From contig NC_087190.1 of the NCBI RefSeq assembly GCF_035594125.1, forward strand, positions 8,297,539 through 8,361,538: 64,000 nt of DNA, read 5' to 3'. The stretch comes from Scylla paramamosain. Its lineage: Eukaryota; Arthropoda; Malacostraca; Decapoda; Portunidae. The notes beneath the pieces are model-generated. The model searched no databases and had not been told where the DNA came from. It saw only the letters and a list, made by a program, of their open reading frames with translations. Position numbers and translations under genes: made by a program. How positions within the stretch are numbered: position 1 is the first letter of the stretch; every line of letters starts with the position of its first letter. Shown piece by piece: positions 53,001 to 64,000 of the stretch.

Positions 53001-55745
53001 TTTTATAGGTAACATGATCAAAAACACTTAAAACACATGTTTTTTGTAATGTTTTTTCTGCTTCTCCATAAAGGAGTGTTTTGCATGCGTTTTAGCGCTT
53101 TGGTATGTAAACAGCTCCAAAACACATAATGGCAAGTTCTTGGTCAAAGTTGGTTTTATTACCATGTAATGTGATTGCTTTGCTTTCTAGTGCTTTATTG
53201 CCTAACACGCTCAAAAACACTCAAAAGACACTTCTGGTAATGTCATTTTTTTCCCACATAAAGCTAGTTTCGCATGCTATTTGGGATTTTGCTAACTAAG
53301 AATGTGAAAAACACTGAAAATACTCGCTTTTGGTAAGATTGTTCTGTTTCTCAATTAAGATTATTATTCATGAGTTTCAGCATTTTGGTATCTAAGAAAC
53401 TTCTTTAATTGACTTTATACTGTACTGTATACACGAGTTTTTGCGCTTTTTACCTTGTGGTTCTGGTGAACCACAAGTTCTTTTGCTCGAAAATAATAAG
53501 ACACTCATTATACACGTTTCTCGTAATGTCCTTTTGTTTCCCAATAGGGAGTGCTTTGCATCCATTTTCACCTTTTTTGTAGGTAACAAGCTCAAAAACA
53601 CTCAAAATATATTTTTTTTGTAATGTTATTCTATTTTTTTTTCATATTGGTTGGTTTGCATCCGTTTTAGCGTTTTTCTACGTAAAACACAAAAAAGACA
53701 CGTTTTCAGTAATTATGTTTTGGATTCCCATATAGAGTGACTTCCATGTTATTTATCGTTTTGGTTCCTAACATGCTGAAAAACAATCATAAGACAGTTT
53801 TCTGGCAAAGACATTTGATTTCTCCATATAGGTGGTTTTGCATGCACTTTAGGGTTTGCTACATAACAGTCGAGACAAAAAAAAAGCTAAAATTAACTTT
53901 TTTGATAATGTTCTTATTTCACAAATTTTCCTGAATTTTGCTCGAATTTTAGCATCTCGGTACCTTTGAAGATGAATAAGAAAGAAAAAAAAATATCGTA
54001 TTTTTTTATTTATTTGTTTATTTTCTCTCAATAGATAATTATTTGTGGCTTTTAGCTTTTTGGTACTTAATGAATTAAAAAACACTCATAATACACGTTT
54101 CTCGTAATGTCCTTTCGTTTCCCACAAATAGGGTTCTTAGCATGTATTTAAGCGTTTTATTGGTAACATGATGAAAAACACTCAAAATACATGTTTTTGG
54201 TAATGTTTTTCTGTTTCTCCATAAAGTGTGTTTTGCATGCGCTTTAGCGTTTTGGTATATAAGGAGCTCAAAAACACTTAATGGCAAGTTCTTGGTAAAC
54301 ATTGGTTTTATTCCCATGTAATGTGATTGCCATTCTTTTTAGTGCTTTACTGCCTATCACTTTCAAAAACACTCAATAGACACTTTTCTGAAAATGTCGT
54401 TTTTTTTTTTACCACATAAAGCTGGTTTCGCAATCAATTTGGGTTTTGGGTAACTAAGAATGTGAAAAGCACTTAAAATACACGCATTTAGTAAGGTTGT
54501 TCTGTTTCTCAATTAAGAGTGTTATTCATGAGTTTCAACATTTTGGTATCTAGGAAACTTGCTAGTTTCGCATGTAATTTGGGATTTTCGTAACTAAGAA
54601 TGTGAAAAACACTCAAAATACACAGATTTTGTAAGGTAATTCTGTTTCTCAATTAAAAGTGTTATTCATGAGTTTCATCATTTTGGTATCTAAGAAACTT
54701 CTCTAGGTACACGAGTTTTTGCGTTTTTTACCTTTTGGTTCTTGTGGAACTATAAAACAATCATTATACACGTTTCTCAGAATGTCCTTTTGTTTTGCAG
54801 TACTTTGCATCCATTTTTTTTATTTTTTTAAGGTAACAAGCTCAAAAACATTCAAAATATATATTTTTGGTAATGTTATTCTATTTCTTCATATTGGTTG
54901 GTTTACATCCTTTTTAGCGTTTTTCTATGTAAAACACTGAATAGACACGTTTTCAGTAATTTTGTTTTGGATTCCCATATTGAGTGACTTCCATGTTATT
55001 ATCGTTTTGGTGCCTAACATACTGAGAAACACTGAAAAGTAAGGTTTCTCGTAAAGTCGTTTAATTTCCTCATATACGTGGCTTTGCATTCACTTAAGAG
55101 TTTGGTACATAACATTCCGAAAAAAAAGCTAAAATTAACTTTTTTGATAATTTTTTTTTTTTTATCACATAATTGCCCAGAATTTTCCCAGAATTTTGGA
55201 ATGTCGGTACCTCTGAAGATGAATAACAAAAAAAATAAATAAAATTGCCGTTTTTATATATATTTATTTATTTTTTCCTTATAAAGAGTGTTATTTTTGG
55301 GTTTTAGTTTTTTTTCTTAAGGAACTTAAAAACACTCATAATACATGTTTCTCGTAATGTCCTTTCATTTCCCAAACATAGGGTTCTTTGCATGTATTTT
55401 CGCGTTTTTATAGGTAGCATGATCAAAAACACTTAAAATACATGTTTTTGGTAATGTTATTCTAATTCTACATAAAGGGTGTTTTGCATTCCTTTTAGCG
55501 TTTTGATATGTAAGGAGCTCAAAAAAACTGAAAGGCAAGTTCTTGGTAAAAGTTGGTTTCATTCCCAGGTAATGTTATTGCCTTGATTTTTAGTGCTTTA
55601 TTGCCTAACACGCTCAAAAACACCCAAAGTCACTTTTCTGGTAATGTCATTTCTTACCAACATAAAGCTAGTTTTGCATGCAATTTGGGGTTTTGGTAAA
55701 TAAGATTGTGAAAAATACTCAAAATACACGCATTTCGTAAGGTTG

Positions 55746-55749
55746 TTAA
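55746..55749 (+). other. Deletion scar: M5 joined to M10
   Basis: AAGGTTGTT of M5 is followed directly by AAGCTAAAATTAAC of M10. The paralogous stretch 15601-16088 is intact, so about 490 bp (roughly five monomers) was lost here after duplication. Confidence 0.8.
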
Positions 55750-56337
55750 GCTAAAATTAACTTTTTTGATAATAATCTTTGATCACATAATTGCCCTGAA
55801 TTTTGCCAGAATTTTGGCATATCGGTACCTATGAAGATGAATAAAAGAAAATAAAAAATTTCTTTTTTTCATTTATATTTTTATTTATTATTTTCTAAAT
55901 AAAGAGTGTTACTTGTGGGGTTTAGCTTTTTGGTTCTTAAGGAACTTGAAAACACTCATAATACACGTTTCTCTTAATATCCTTTCCTTTCCCAAACATA
56001 AGGTTCTTTGCATGTATTTAAGCGTTTTTTATAGATAACATGATTAAAAAACACTCAAAATACCTGTTGTTGGTTATGTTATTTTGTTTCTATATAAAGT
56101 GTGTTTTGCATTCATTTTAGCGGATATAAGGAGCTGAAAAACACTTAAAGGCAAGTTCTTGGTAAACGTTGGTTTTATTCCATGTAATGTGATTGCCCTG
56201 CTTTTTAGTGCTTTATTGCTTAACACTTTCAAAAACACTGAAAAGACACTTTTCTGGTAATGTCATTTTTTTTCCCACATAAAGCTATATTGACATGGAA
56301 TTTCGTTTTTTTTTTTTAACTAAGAAATGTGAAATAA

Positions 56338-57980
56338 CCTACGTCTCTTTAAAGAATGTAAATTTAACAGTTTGAATATCGCTTCGTAAGGAATACTCCT
56401 CATCCCCCTGTATCCTTTTAGTCATTTTCCTTTGTACTGATTCTAATAGACCTTTATCCTTCCTGTGATGTGGTGACCAGAATTGGAGAGTGTAGTCTAG
56501 ATGAAGTCTCACCAGCGCCAAATGTAACTTTAATATTACTTCGGGAGTTCTACTTTTAGCACTCCTGAAAATTAATTATAATACACTATTTGCTTTGTTT
56601 CTGGCCTCTTTCCATTGCTTTGTTAGACGGAGTTCAGATATAACCTTAAATCTCAAATCTTTTACTTACCCTGAACCTACCAGAACTTGGTTATTCATTG
56701 TGTAACTACTGTGTGGGTTTCTTCTACTTACGCTAAGTGCTTTGCATTTATTGACATTAAACTACATTTGCCATCTATCCGTCCACTCGTTCAACCTATT
56801 CAAATCTGCCTGCAAGGCGATGGTATGCGATTCTGACCTAATTAATCTACATATTCTCGTGTCATCCGCAAATTTACTAACAACACTACTAATTCCACTA
56901 TCCGAGCCATTGACATATATTACAAACAACATCGGCCCTAATATTAATAATCCCTTTGTCACCCCACTAATTACTTGATCCCACTCCGATTTAGAGCCGT
57001 TTATTACAACACTCTGTCGCCTGATGCTTAGCCATGACCTTATCCAATCTAAACACCTCATCTCTCTCGTGCGCCCTAACATTTCTCAGTAGCCTCTGAT
57101 GGGGTACCTTGTCAAACGCTTTACTAAAGTCCTGATATAGGATGCCATAACTATCACCATTATCTGCCGCCTTGTAAACCTTACTGTATAAACTTACCAA
57201 GTTTCTCCGGTAAGACTGCCCATTCCAGAAGCCGTGCTGTAACTGAGTTATCAAGTTATGTTTGTCTAAATGCTCTTAAATGTTCTTCGCTATTATTGAC
57301 TCCATTATTTTACATTCAACAGATGTTAAGCTGACAGGTTAGACGTTAAAGTTTTATCTCCTTTCTTAAAGGTAGGTACTATATTCGCCTGCCTCCAAAT
57401 TCCCGATACCTCACATGACTAAAGTGATTTCCTAAGGACAGAAACTAACAGATTACTTATAACCTTTTTCCTTTCCTTAAATACTGTGGAATATATTTCA
57501 TCTGGTCCTGGTGACTTGAACTTTTCAACTTATCTATCTCCTGTTCCACTATCTCTTTTAGTTATGGTAATATCTGTCAGCTTCTCATCCTCTTCTACTC
57601 TAAATATCTTCTCACTATTCGGCAAATCCTGCATGTTTTCCTGGGCAAAGACAATTAAAAAATACTCGCTCACAATTTTACTAATCTCCTCTCAACAACT
57701 AATCAGGTCCCATTCTGCTGTGTTTAAGGAACTATTGTTTCTCTATTCTTCGTCTTATATGCCTGATAAAATCCCTTGAGGTCCATCTTCGCTTGGCTGG
57801 CTACCTTTAATTCATAACTATTTTTAGCTTTCCTTTTTAAACTCCTGACTTTTCTAATTAATTATATTATGGCCTTAAAACCACTTCCCCTGTCTTTAAT
57901 CTCATATATACTTCTCCTTCGCCCTATGTAGTGTTTTAACCTCAGTCATCCATTTAGGATCATTCTTCTGCGATCTTTTT
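56338..57980 (-). pseudogene. Reverse transcriptase pseudogene of a CR1/jockey-like LINE (copy 2)
   Basis: The minus strand reads in order: linker (KRKAKNSYELKVASQAKMD, about 57780-57840), fingers (KSPGPDEIYSTVF, about 57485-57525; NIVPTFKKGDK, about 57360-57395), QHGF (about 57230), motif A DFSKAFDKV (57107-57133), then motif B SGVTKG...LGP (about 56935-56970), where active elements have SGVPQGSVLGP. Motif C FADD follows at 56861-56872, then ARNKANSVL and the thumb YTLQFWSPHHRKD...VQRKMTK (56400-56500). The catalytic Asp residues of motifs A and C survive. The frame is broken by a +1 shift near 57045-57049 between motifs A and B, a stop near 57276 and others. Motif B has one extra codon. It is not functional. 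The thumb frame extends upstream past its first Met. Family placement is from recalled consensus. Confidence 0.85.
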
Positions 57981-58038
57981 CTTCTGTAAGGGATGTTCCC
58001 TAACTTTCCTGAATGTAATTTATCAACGAAATATTTAT
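56338..58038 (-). mobile_element. LINE fragment, copy 2 (linker to RT thumb)
   Basis: About 1.7 kb of non-satellite sequence, minus strand. It starts at the left inside the RT thumb-coding region and ends at the right in the linker upstream of the RT fingers, so both the endonuclease domain and the 3' end are missing. The left flank is satellite M4/M5 (TTTTAACTAAGAAATGTGAAATAAC), and 16640-16680 is a good paralog of that flank without the LINE. The right flank is type B satellite, which does not continue the left flank, so the left edge is a recombination junction and not a clean insertion end. It is more complete than copy 1 and carries the 404 bp that copy 1 lost. Confidence 0.88.
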
Positions 58039-61000
58039 TTCGCTTCTCTATAAAGGGTGTTTTGCATGGGTTTTAGCGTTTCTGTACATAAGAACCTATA
58101 AAACACGTTTTTAGTAATGTTGTTTTGTATTCCTTTATAGAGTGCTTTCCATGCTTTTTAACGTTCTGGTGTCTAACACGTTGAAAAACACTCAAAAGGC
58201 ACGTTGATGATAATGTCGTTTCGTTTCCCGATAAAGGGGGCTTCCAATGCATTTTGTCTTTTGGTACTTAACAATATGAAAAAGAGTTTAAGTAAAAGTT
58301 TTCGGTAGAGTTGTTTTTCCATATAAAGTGCTAATCATGTGTTTTTGAGTCTTGGTACCTAAAAAGCTCAAAATCTCTCATAATACACTTTTCTCGTAAT
58401 GTCCTTTGTTTTCTCCATGTAGGATGCTTTGCGTGTAATTTGGCATTTTTGTACTCAACAAGCACAAAAACAATCAAAATACAAGTTTTTGGTAATGTTA
58501 TTCTGTTTCTCCGTAAAGGTTGTTTTGCATGCGTTTCAGCGATTTCGGACGTAAGAACGTCAAAAACACTCTAAAGATACTTTCTTGGTAATGTTATTTT
58601 ATATTGCCAAATAGGGTGCTTTCAATGCTTTTTAGCATTTTGATTCCCAACACTCAAGTAAACACTCAAAAGACACGTTTCCTGTAATATAGTTTTGCTT
58701 CTTCATATAGGGATCTGCATGCATTATGATGTTTTGCTATATAATGTGAAAAACGCTCAAAATAAATGTTTTAGCTTATGTTGTTCCTTTTCTCTATATA
58801 GGGTTCTATTCATGCGTTTTAGCGTTTTGGTATTTAGGAAGCTCAAAAACACTAACAAAACTTGTTTCTCCTAATGTCTTTCTATTTCCCCATATAGGAT
58901 GCTTCGTATGTTTTTTGACGTTTTGGTACATAACAAGGTAAAAAAAAAACACTAAAAAACACATTTTTGGTGATGTTCTGTTTCTCCATTAAGAGATATA
59001 GGATATATTAAATTTTCATTCAGGCGGTTTAGTGTTTGGTACCTAAGAGACTCAAATCACTGATAATGCACGTTTCTCGTAATGTCCTATCGTTTCCACA
59101 TACAGGGTGCTTTACATGCATATTTAAGTTGTACGTAACAGACTGAAAAAGACTCAAAATACACGGTTTTGGTAAGGTTATTCTATTTGGTGTTAGTTGC
59201 ACGTGGTTTAGCGTTTTGGAATGTAAAAAGTTTAAAACACTTAAAAGACATGCTTTTAGTAATGTTATTTTGCATTTCTATTTAAAGTGCTTTCCATGCT
59301 ATTTAGCGTTATCGTGCATGACACGCTGAAAAACACATAAAAACACATTTCTTACATTGTTGTTTAATTTTCTCGTATAGCGAGCAAACATTATGGTGTT
59401 TTTCTACCTGACAATGTGAAAAAAAAAACATTCAAATTACACGATTTTGGTAATGTTTTCCTCTTTCTCCATACAGTGTGCTTCTCATTTATTTTAGCCT
59501 TTTGGTACCTGAGAAGCTGAAAAAAAAAAAAAACTCATAACACACGTTTTTTTGTCATGTCCTTTCATTTCCTCATATAGGCTCTTTTTGGTGCTTTGGT
59601 ACCTAATAGGGTGTTTGCATGTATTTTGACATTTTAGTTCGTAAGAACCTAAAAAAAAACACTCTAAAGAGACGTTTTAGTAGTTTTGTATTCCCCTATA
59701 GGGTGATTTCGTTGCTTCTTACTGATTTGGTGCCTAACACGCTCAAAAAATAACAAAAGACAAGTTTCTAGTGATTTCGATTAATTTCTTCATATAGGTT
59801 GCTTTACATGCATGTTGGCATTTTGGTAATTATCAATGTAAAAAAATACACGTTTTTGGTAAGTTTGTTCTTTTTCTTCAGAGCACTATTGAAGATTTTT
59901 ACTGATTTGGTACTTAAGAGAGTAATAAAAAAAAAACATAACAAACGTTTCTCGTAATGTCCTTTCATTTCCATATGCAGGGTGTTTTGTTTGATGATAG
60001 GCGATTTTGTACATAATAAGCTCAAAGACACTCAAAATACACGTTTTTGGTAAATGTATTCTGTTTCTCCATATAGGGTATTTTCATGCGTTTTTGATGT
60101 TTCATATATCTATATATGGGTCTTTGCATGCATTTTGGCTTTTTGGTAACTAACAATGTCATAACACTCAAAATGCACGTTTTTTTTTTTTTTTGGCAAT
60201 ATTGTTCTTTTCTCCATATAGAGCGTTATTCATGCGTTTTACCCTTTTGATACTAAGAAGGTCAAAAACACTCATAATACACGTTTCTCGTAATGTCTTT
60301 TGATATTTCCCATATAGGGTATTTTCGATTCATTTAGGCGTTTTTTTATGTAACAATCTTATAAAACATTGGAAATACTTGTTTTTGGTAATGTTATTCT
60401 GTTTCTCCATAAAGGATGTTTTCTGTTTTTTTTTTTTACCGTTTTGGTACGTAGGACACTCAAAAGAAACGTTTTCTTAATGTTGTTTTGTATTCCCATA
60501 TCAGGTGATTTGTATGCTTTTTAGCATTTTTGTGCCTAACACGCTGAAGAACATATTTTAGACACGTTTCTGAAATCTCGTTTCCTTTCCCCAAATAGGG
60601 GGCTTTACATGCTTTATGGCGTTTTCATTCATAACAACGTGAAAACACTAAAAATATACGTTTTTGGTAATGTTATTTCATATAGAGTGTTATTCATGCA
60701 TTTTTGCGACTTCGTTCGTACCTAATATTTAAAAAAAAAAAAAAACACCAATAGTACACATTTTAGTAACGTCTTTTCATTTTCCCATTTAAGATATTAT
60801 ATATGCATTTTGGCGTTTTTCTACTTAACTATCTCAGAAACACTCGAAATATTTGTTTTTGATATTATTTCTCCATGTTTTTTTTTTTCTCATGCAATTT
60901 AGCGTTTCGGTACGTAAGAAAGTCAAAAATAATGAAAACACGTTTATGGTAAAGTTGTTTTGTTTTCCTTTATAGGGTGCTTTCAATGCTTTTTAGCGTT

Positions 61001-61073
61001 TTGGTGCCTAGCACGCCAATAAACATTCAAAAGGCACTTTTCTGGAAATCGCGTTTCCTTTCCTCATATAGGG

Positions 61074-61545
61074 TACAAAAACATGTATTAGTAGTGTTTT
61101 CGAAAACGCCGAAGTGCATACAAAGTAAGCTATACTGTAGAAACAAACAAAAACGTGTATTTTGAATGTTTTCAGCTGTTTACGTACCAAAACATTAAAA
61201 TGCATGGAAAAAAAACTTCATGGAGAAACAAAATATTATTGCCAAAAACGTGTATTTTGAATGTTTTTAAGCTTATTACGTACCAATACGCAAAAATTCA
61301 TCCATTTCATTTTATTTTGGTGTTTTTCAACGTTAGCACCAAAACTCTAAAGAGCATGGAAGACACTCTATATAGTAATCAAAACAGCATTATCAAAATG
61401 GTGTCTTTTGAGTGTTTTTGAGCTTCTTACGTTCCAAAATGCTAAAACGCGTGCACAATAGTCTTTATCGGGAGACATTACCAAAAACGTATGATTTAAG
61501 CGTTTTCCAGCTTTTTAGAAACCAAAACGCCTAAATATATGTACT
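61074..61545 (-). repeat. Inverted five-monomer block inside type B, copy 2
   Basis: Counterpart of 31121-31582, with the same orientation switches. Confidence 0.8.
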
Positions 61546-61969
61546 AATTACGTGTTTCAGTATTTTATTACCTAAGAAGCTCAAAAACACTTATAATATA
61601 CGTTTTTGGTAATGTTTTTTTCTGTTTTTCATATGTGGTATTCTGTATAGATTGTTGTATCTAACATGAGAAAAACACCCATTTTTTTGGTTAATGCTTT
61701 TTTCTCCATATAGAGTGATATTCACGTGTTTTAGTGTTTTCGTACATAAGTTAAAAAACACTCATAATAATATTTTTTCTTAATAATTTTTAGTTTGTCA
61801 ATGTCCGTTAATTTGTGTGCATTTTGGCGTTTTCGTACCCAATAAGCTCAAAAAGACTCAAAACACACATTTTTGATAATGTTCTATTTCACCATAAAGG
61901 ATGTTTTGCACGCTTTTTAGAAATTTGGTACGTAAGCTCAAAAAACATTCAAAAGACACGTTTTCGATG

Positions 61970-62228
<259 letters not shown>

Positions 62229-62717
62229 TTGGTTTCTAATATGCTCAAAACACTGAAATGACACATTTTCGGTAATATAATTTCTTTACATCAAATAGTG
62301 TGCTCTCTGCATTTTGGCGTTTTGGTAGCTAATGTTTTCCTCTTTCTCCATAAAGGGTGTTTTTCATGCGTTTTAGAGTTTTAGTACGTAAGAAACTGAA
62401 AAACACTCAGAAGACAAGTTTTTGTTAATATTGATTGCTTTTCCTATACAGGTTGTCTTGCATGCACTTTGGTGTTTTTGTATCTAACAAGCTCAAAAAC
62501 ACTCAGCATACAAGTTTTTCGTAATGTTGGTCTGTTTCTTTATGTATGGTGTTCACTATGCTTTTAGGCGTTTTGGTACCTATCATGGGGAAAAAACTCA
62601 TAAAGTACGCTTTTGGTAATGTTGTTTTGTTTCTGCAAATATAGTATTATTTACGTGTTTTAGACTTTTGGTATCTATGAAGCTGAAAAATACATAATAC
62701 ACCTTTATGTTAATATC

Positions 62718-63946
62718 GTTTCATTTACCTATATAGGGTAATTTGCATACATTTTGGCGTTTTGTTACCTAACAAGCTAAAAAAATCTCAGAACATACGT
62801 TTTTGCTAATATTATTTCGGACATCTTTTTTCGTTTTGGTACGTAAGAAGCTCAAAAACACTCGATTTTGTTAAGGTTATCTCGTTTTCCCATATAGGGT
62901 GTTTTCCTTGCTTTTTAAGCGTTTTGCTGCCTAATATGCTCAAAACACCTAAATGACAAGTTTCTGGTGATGTTTTGCTACTGGTTTTGTTAATGTTTTT
63001 TTTTTTTTTCCTCATATAGAGTAATATTCACGTGTTCTAGTGTTTTGGTACATAAAAAAAAATAACAAAAACACTCATAATACACGTTTCTGTTAATATC
63101 CTTTCGTTTCCTCAAATAGGGTCCTTTTGCATGCAATATGGGGTTTATGGGGCAATATGGGTACCTAACAAGTTAAAAGACTGTGAAGAATTTTTTGCTA
63201 AAGTTTCCCATAAATGTTTCTTTGCTCACATTTTAGTGTTTTGTACTCTCAAAAACACTAAAAAGAAACGTTTTTGACAATGTTGTTTACTTTTCTCATA
63301 TAGAGCTATTTCCATGCTTTTTAGCTTTTTGTTGCCGAATTTACTCGAAAATTTCCAAATGGCACGTTGCAGGTACTATCTTTTAGTTACTCCAGACAAG
63401 GTATTCTACATGCATTCTGTCGTTTTGGTACCTAACTTAAAAACACTTAAAACACACGTTTTTTTTTAATGTTCTATTTCTCAGTAAAGTGCGTTTTCAA
63501 TCCGTTTTAGAGTTTCGGTACGTACGAAGCTGAAAAACACCCAAAAGATATGTTTTTGGTAATATTTATTTTTTCCTCTTCTATAGGGTACTTTGCATGT
63601 ACTTTGGCATTTTGATTACTAACAAACTCAAAAATATTCATAATACATGTTTGTGATCATGTCGTTCTGTGTCTTCACATAGGGGGCTTTATAATTATGT
63701 ATTTTGGCGTTTTGGTCCCTAACATGGGGAAAAGCACCCATAATACACGTTTTTCGTAATGATGTTCTGTTTCTTCATATAGAATGCTATTTACGTTTTT
63801 TAGCGTTTCGTTACATAAGAAGCTGAAAAACAGCGTTAATATCTTTTCTTTTCCCCATATCTGAAACTTTGCATGCATTTTGACGATTAGTTATCTAACA
63901 AGCTCAAAAACACTCAAACACAAGTTTTTGTTTATTTTAGTTATCG
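62718..63946 (+). repeat. Type B satellite extension without a counterpart in block copy 1
   Basis: More five-class monomers beyond the end of the duplicated block, with CATATAGGGTG motifs and diverged cores. Copy 1 leaves type B before this point. No coding signal. Confidence 0.8.
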
Positions 63947-64000
63947 TTTTATTTGTGGGTTTTAGCTTTTTGGTACTTAAGGAACTAAAAAACACTCATA
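63947..64000 (+). repeat. Return to type A satellite at the window edge
   Basis: ATTTGTGGGTTTTAGC and TTTTTGGTACTTAAGGAAC are diagnostic of the M10/M1 boundary of type A. The array continues beyond the window. Confidence 0.85.

Larger units (their letters stand above)
35706..56337 (+). repeat. Type A satellite array, domain 3
   Basis: Type A HOR array as in domain 1. Anchors lie near 36749, 37850, 38446, 39350, 40451, 41515, 42450, 43534, 44641, 45762, 46900, 48033, 49120, 50823, 51750, 53960, 55207 and 55826. The longest regular run is 43534-49120 (units of 1,087-1,138 bp). Short units mark monomer deletions. The segment 47.5-56.3 kb mirrors parts of domain 1. No gene is seen in any part. 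Confidence 0.93.

Overview
This window is almost entirely non-coding, AT-rich satellite DNA from a eukaryote. I see no host protein gene, rRNA, tRNA, CRISPR array or bacterial feature. The only protein-coding remnants are broken pieces of a non-LTR (LINE) retrotransposon. Its reverse transcriptase and 3' tail resemble, from memory, CR1/jockey-like elements common in decapod crustaceans. A decapod or other arthropod source is therefore my best guess, but it is unverified.

The satellite is built from monomers of about 96 bp sharing a core (CTCAAAAACACTCAAAAT, then ACACGTTT, then GGTAATG). There are two organisations. Type B is a cassette of five monomer classes with a period of about 470-480 bp. 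Type A is a higher-order repeat (HOR) of about 1.06-1.13 kb, with ten recognisable segments, the last of double length. Segments 1-5 and 6-9 of type A match type B classes 1-5 and 1-4 in the same order, and the end of segment 10 matches class 5. Type A therefore looks like a doubled and modified type B cassette.

Layout: type A (1-26992); LINE fragment copy 1 on the minus strand (26993-28190) followed by type B (28191-32690); a patchwork junction and short type A segment (32691-33547); type B in reverse orientation (33548-35705); type A (35706-56337); LINE fragment copy 2 (56338-58038) followed by type B (58039-63946); return to type A (63947-64000).

The window is a set of nested rearrangements. 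The LINE plus type B block occurs twice, about 30 kb apart. Roughly 1-8 kb resembles 47.5-54.6 kb, and 13.3-16.7 kb resembles 52.8-56.3 kb. A five-monomer inverted block recurs with the same left junction at four sites. Three long (AT)n tracts, fold-back hairpins and short tandem duplications mark local instability. Nothing shows a gene network. The plausible role is structural heterochromatin (pericentromeric, subtelomeric or sex-linked), which the sequence alone cannot decide. All homology statements are by eye.
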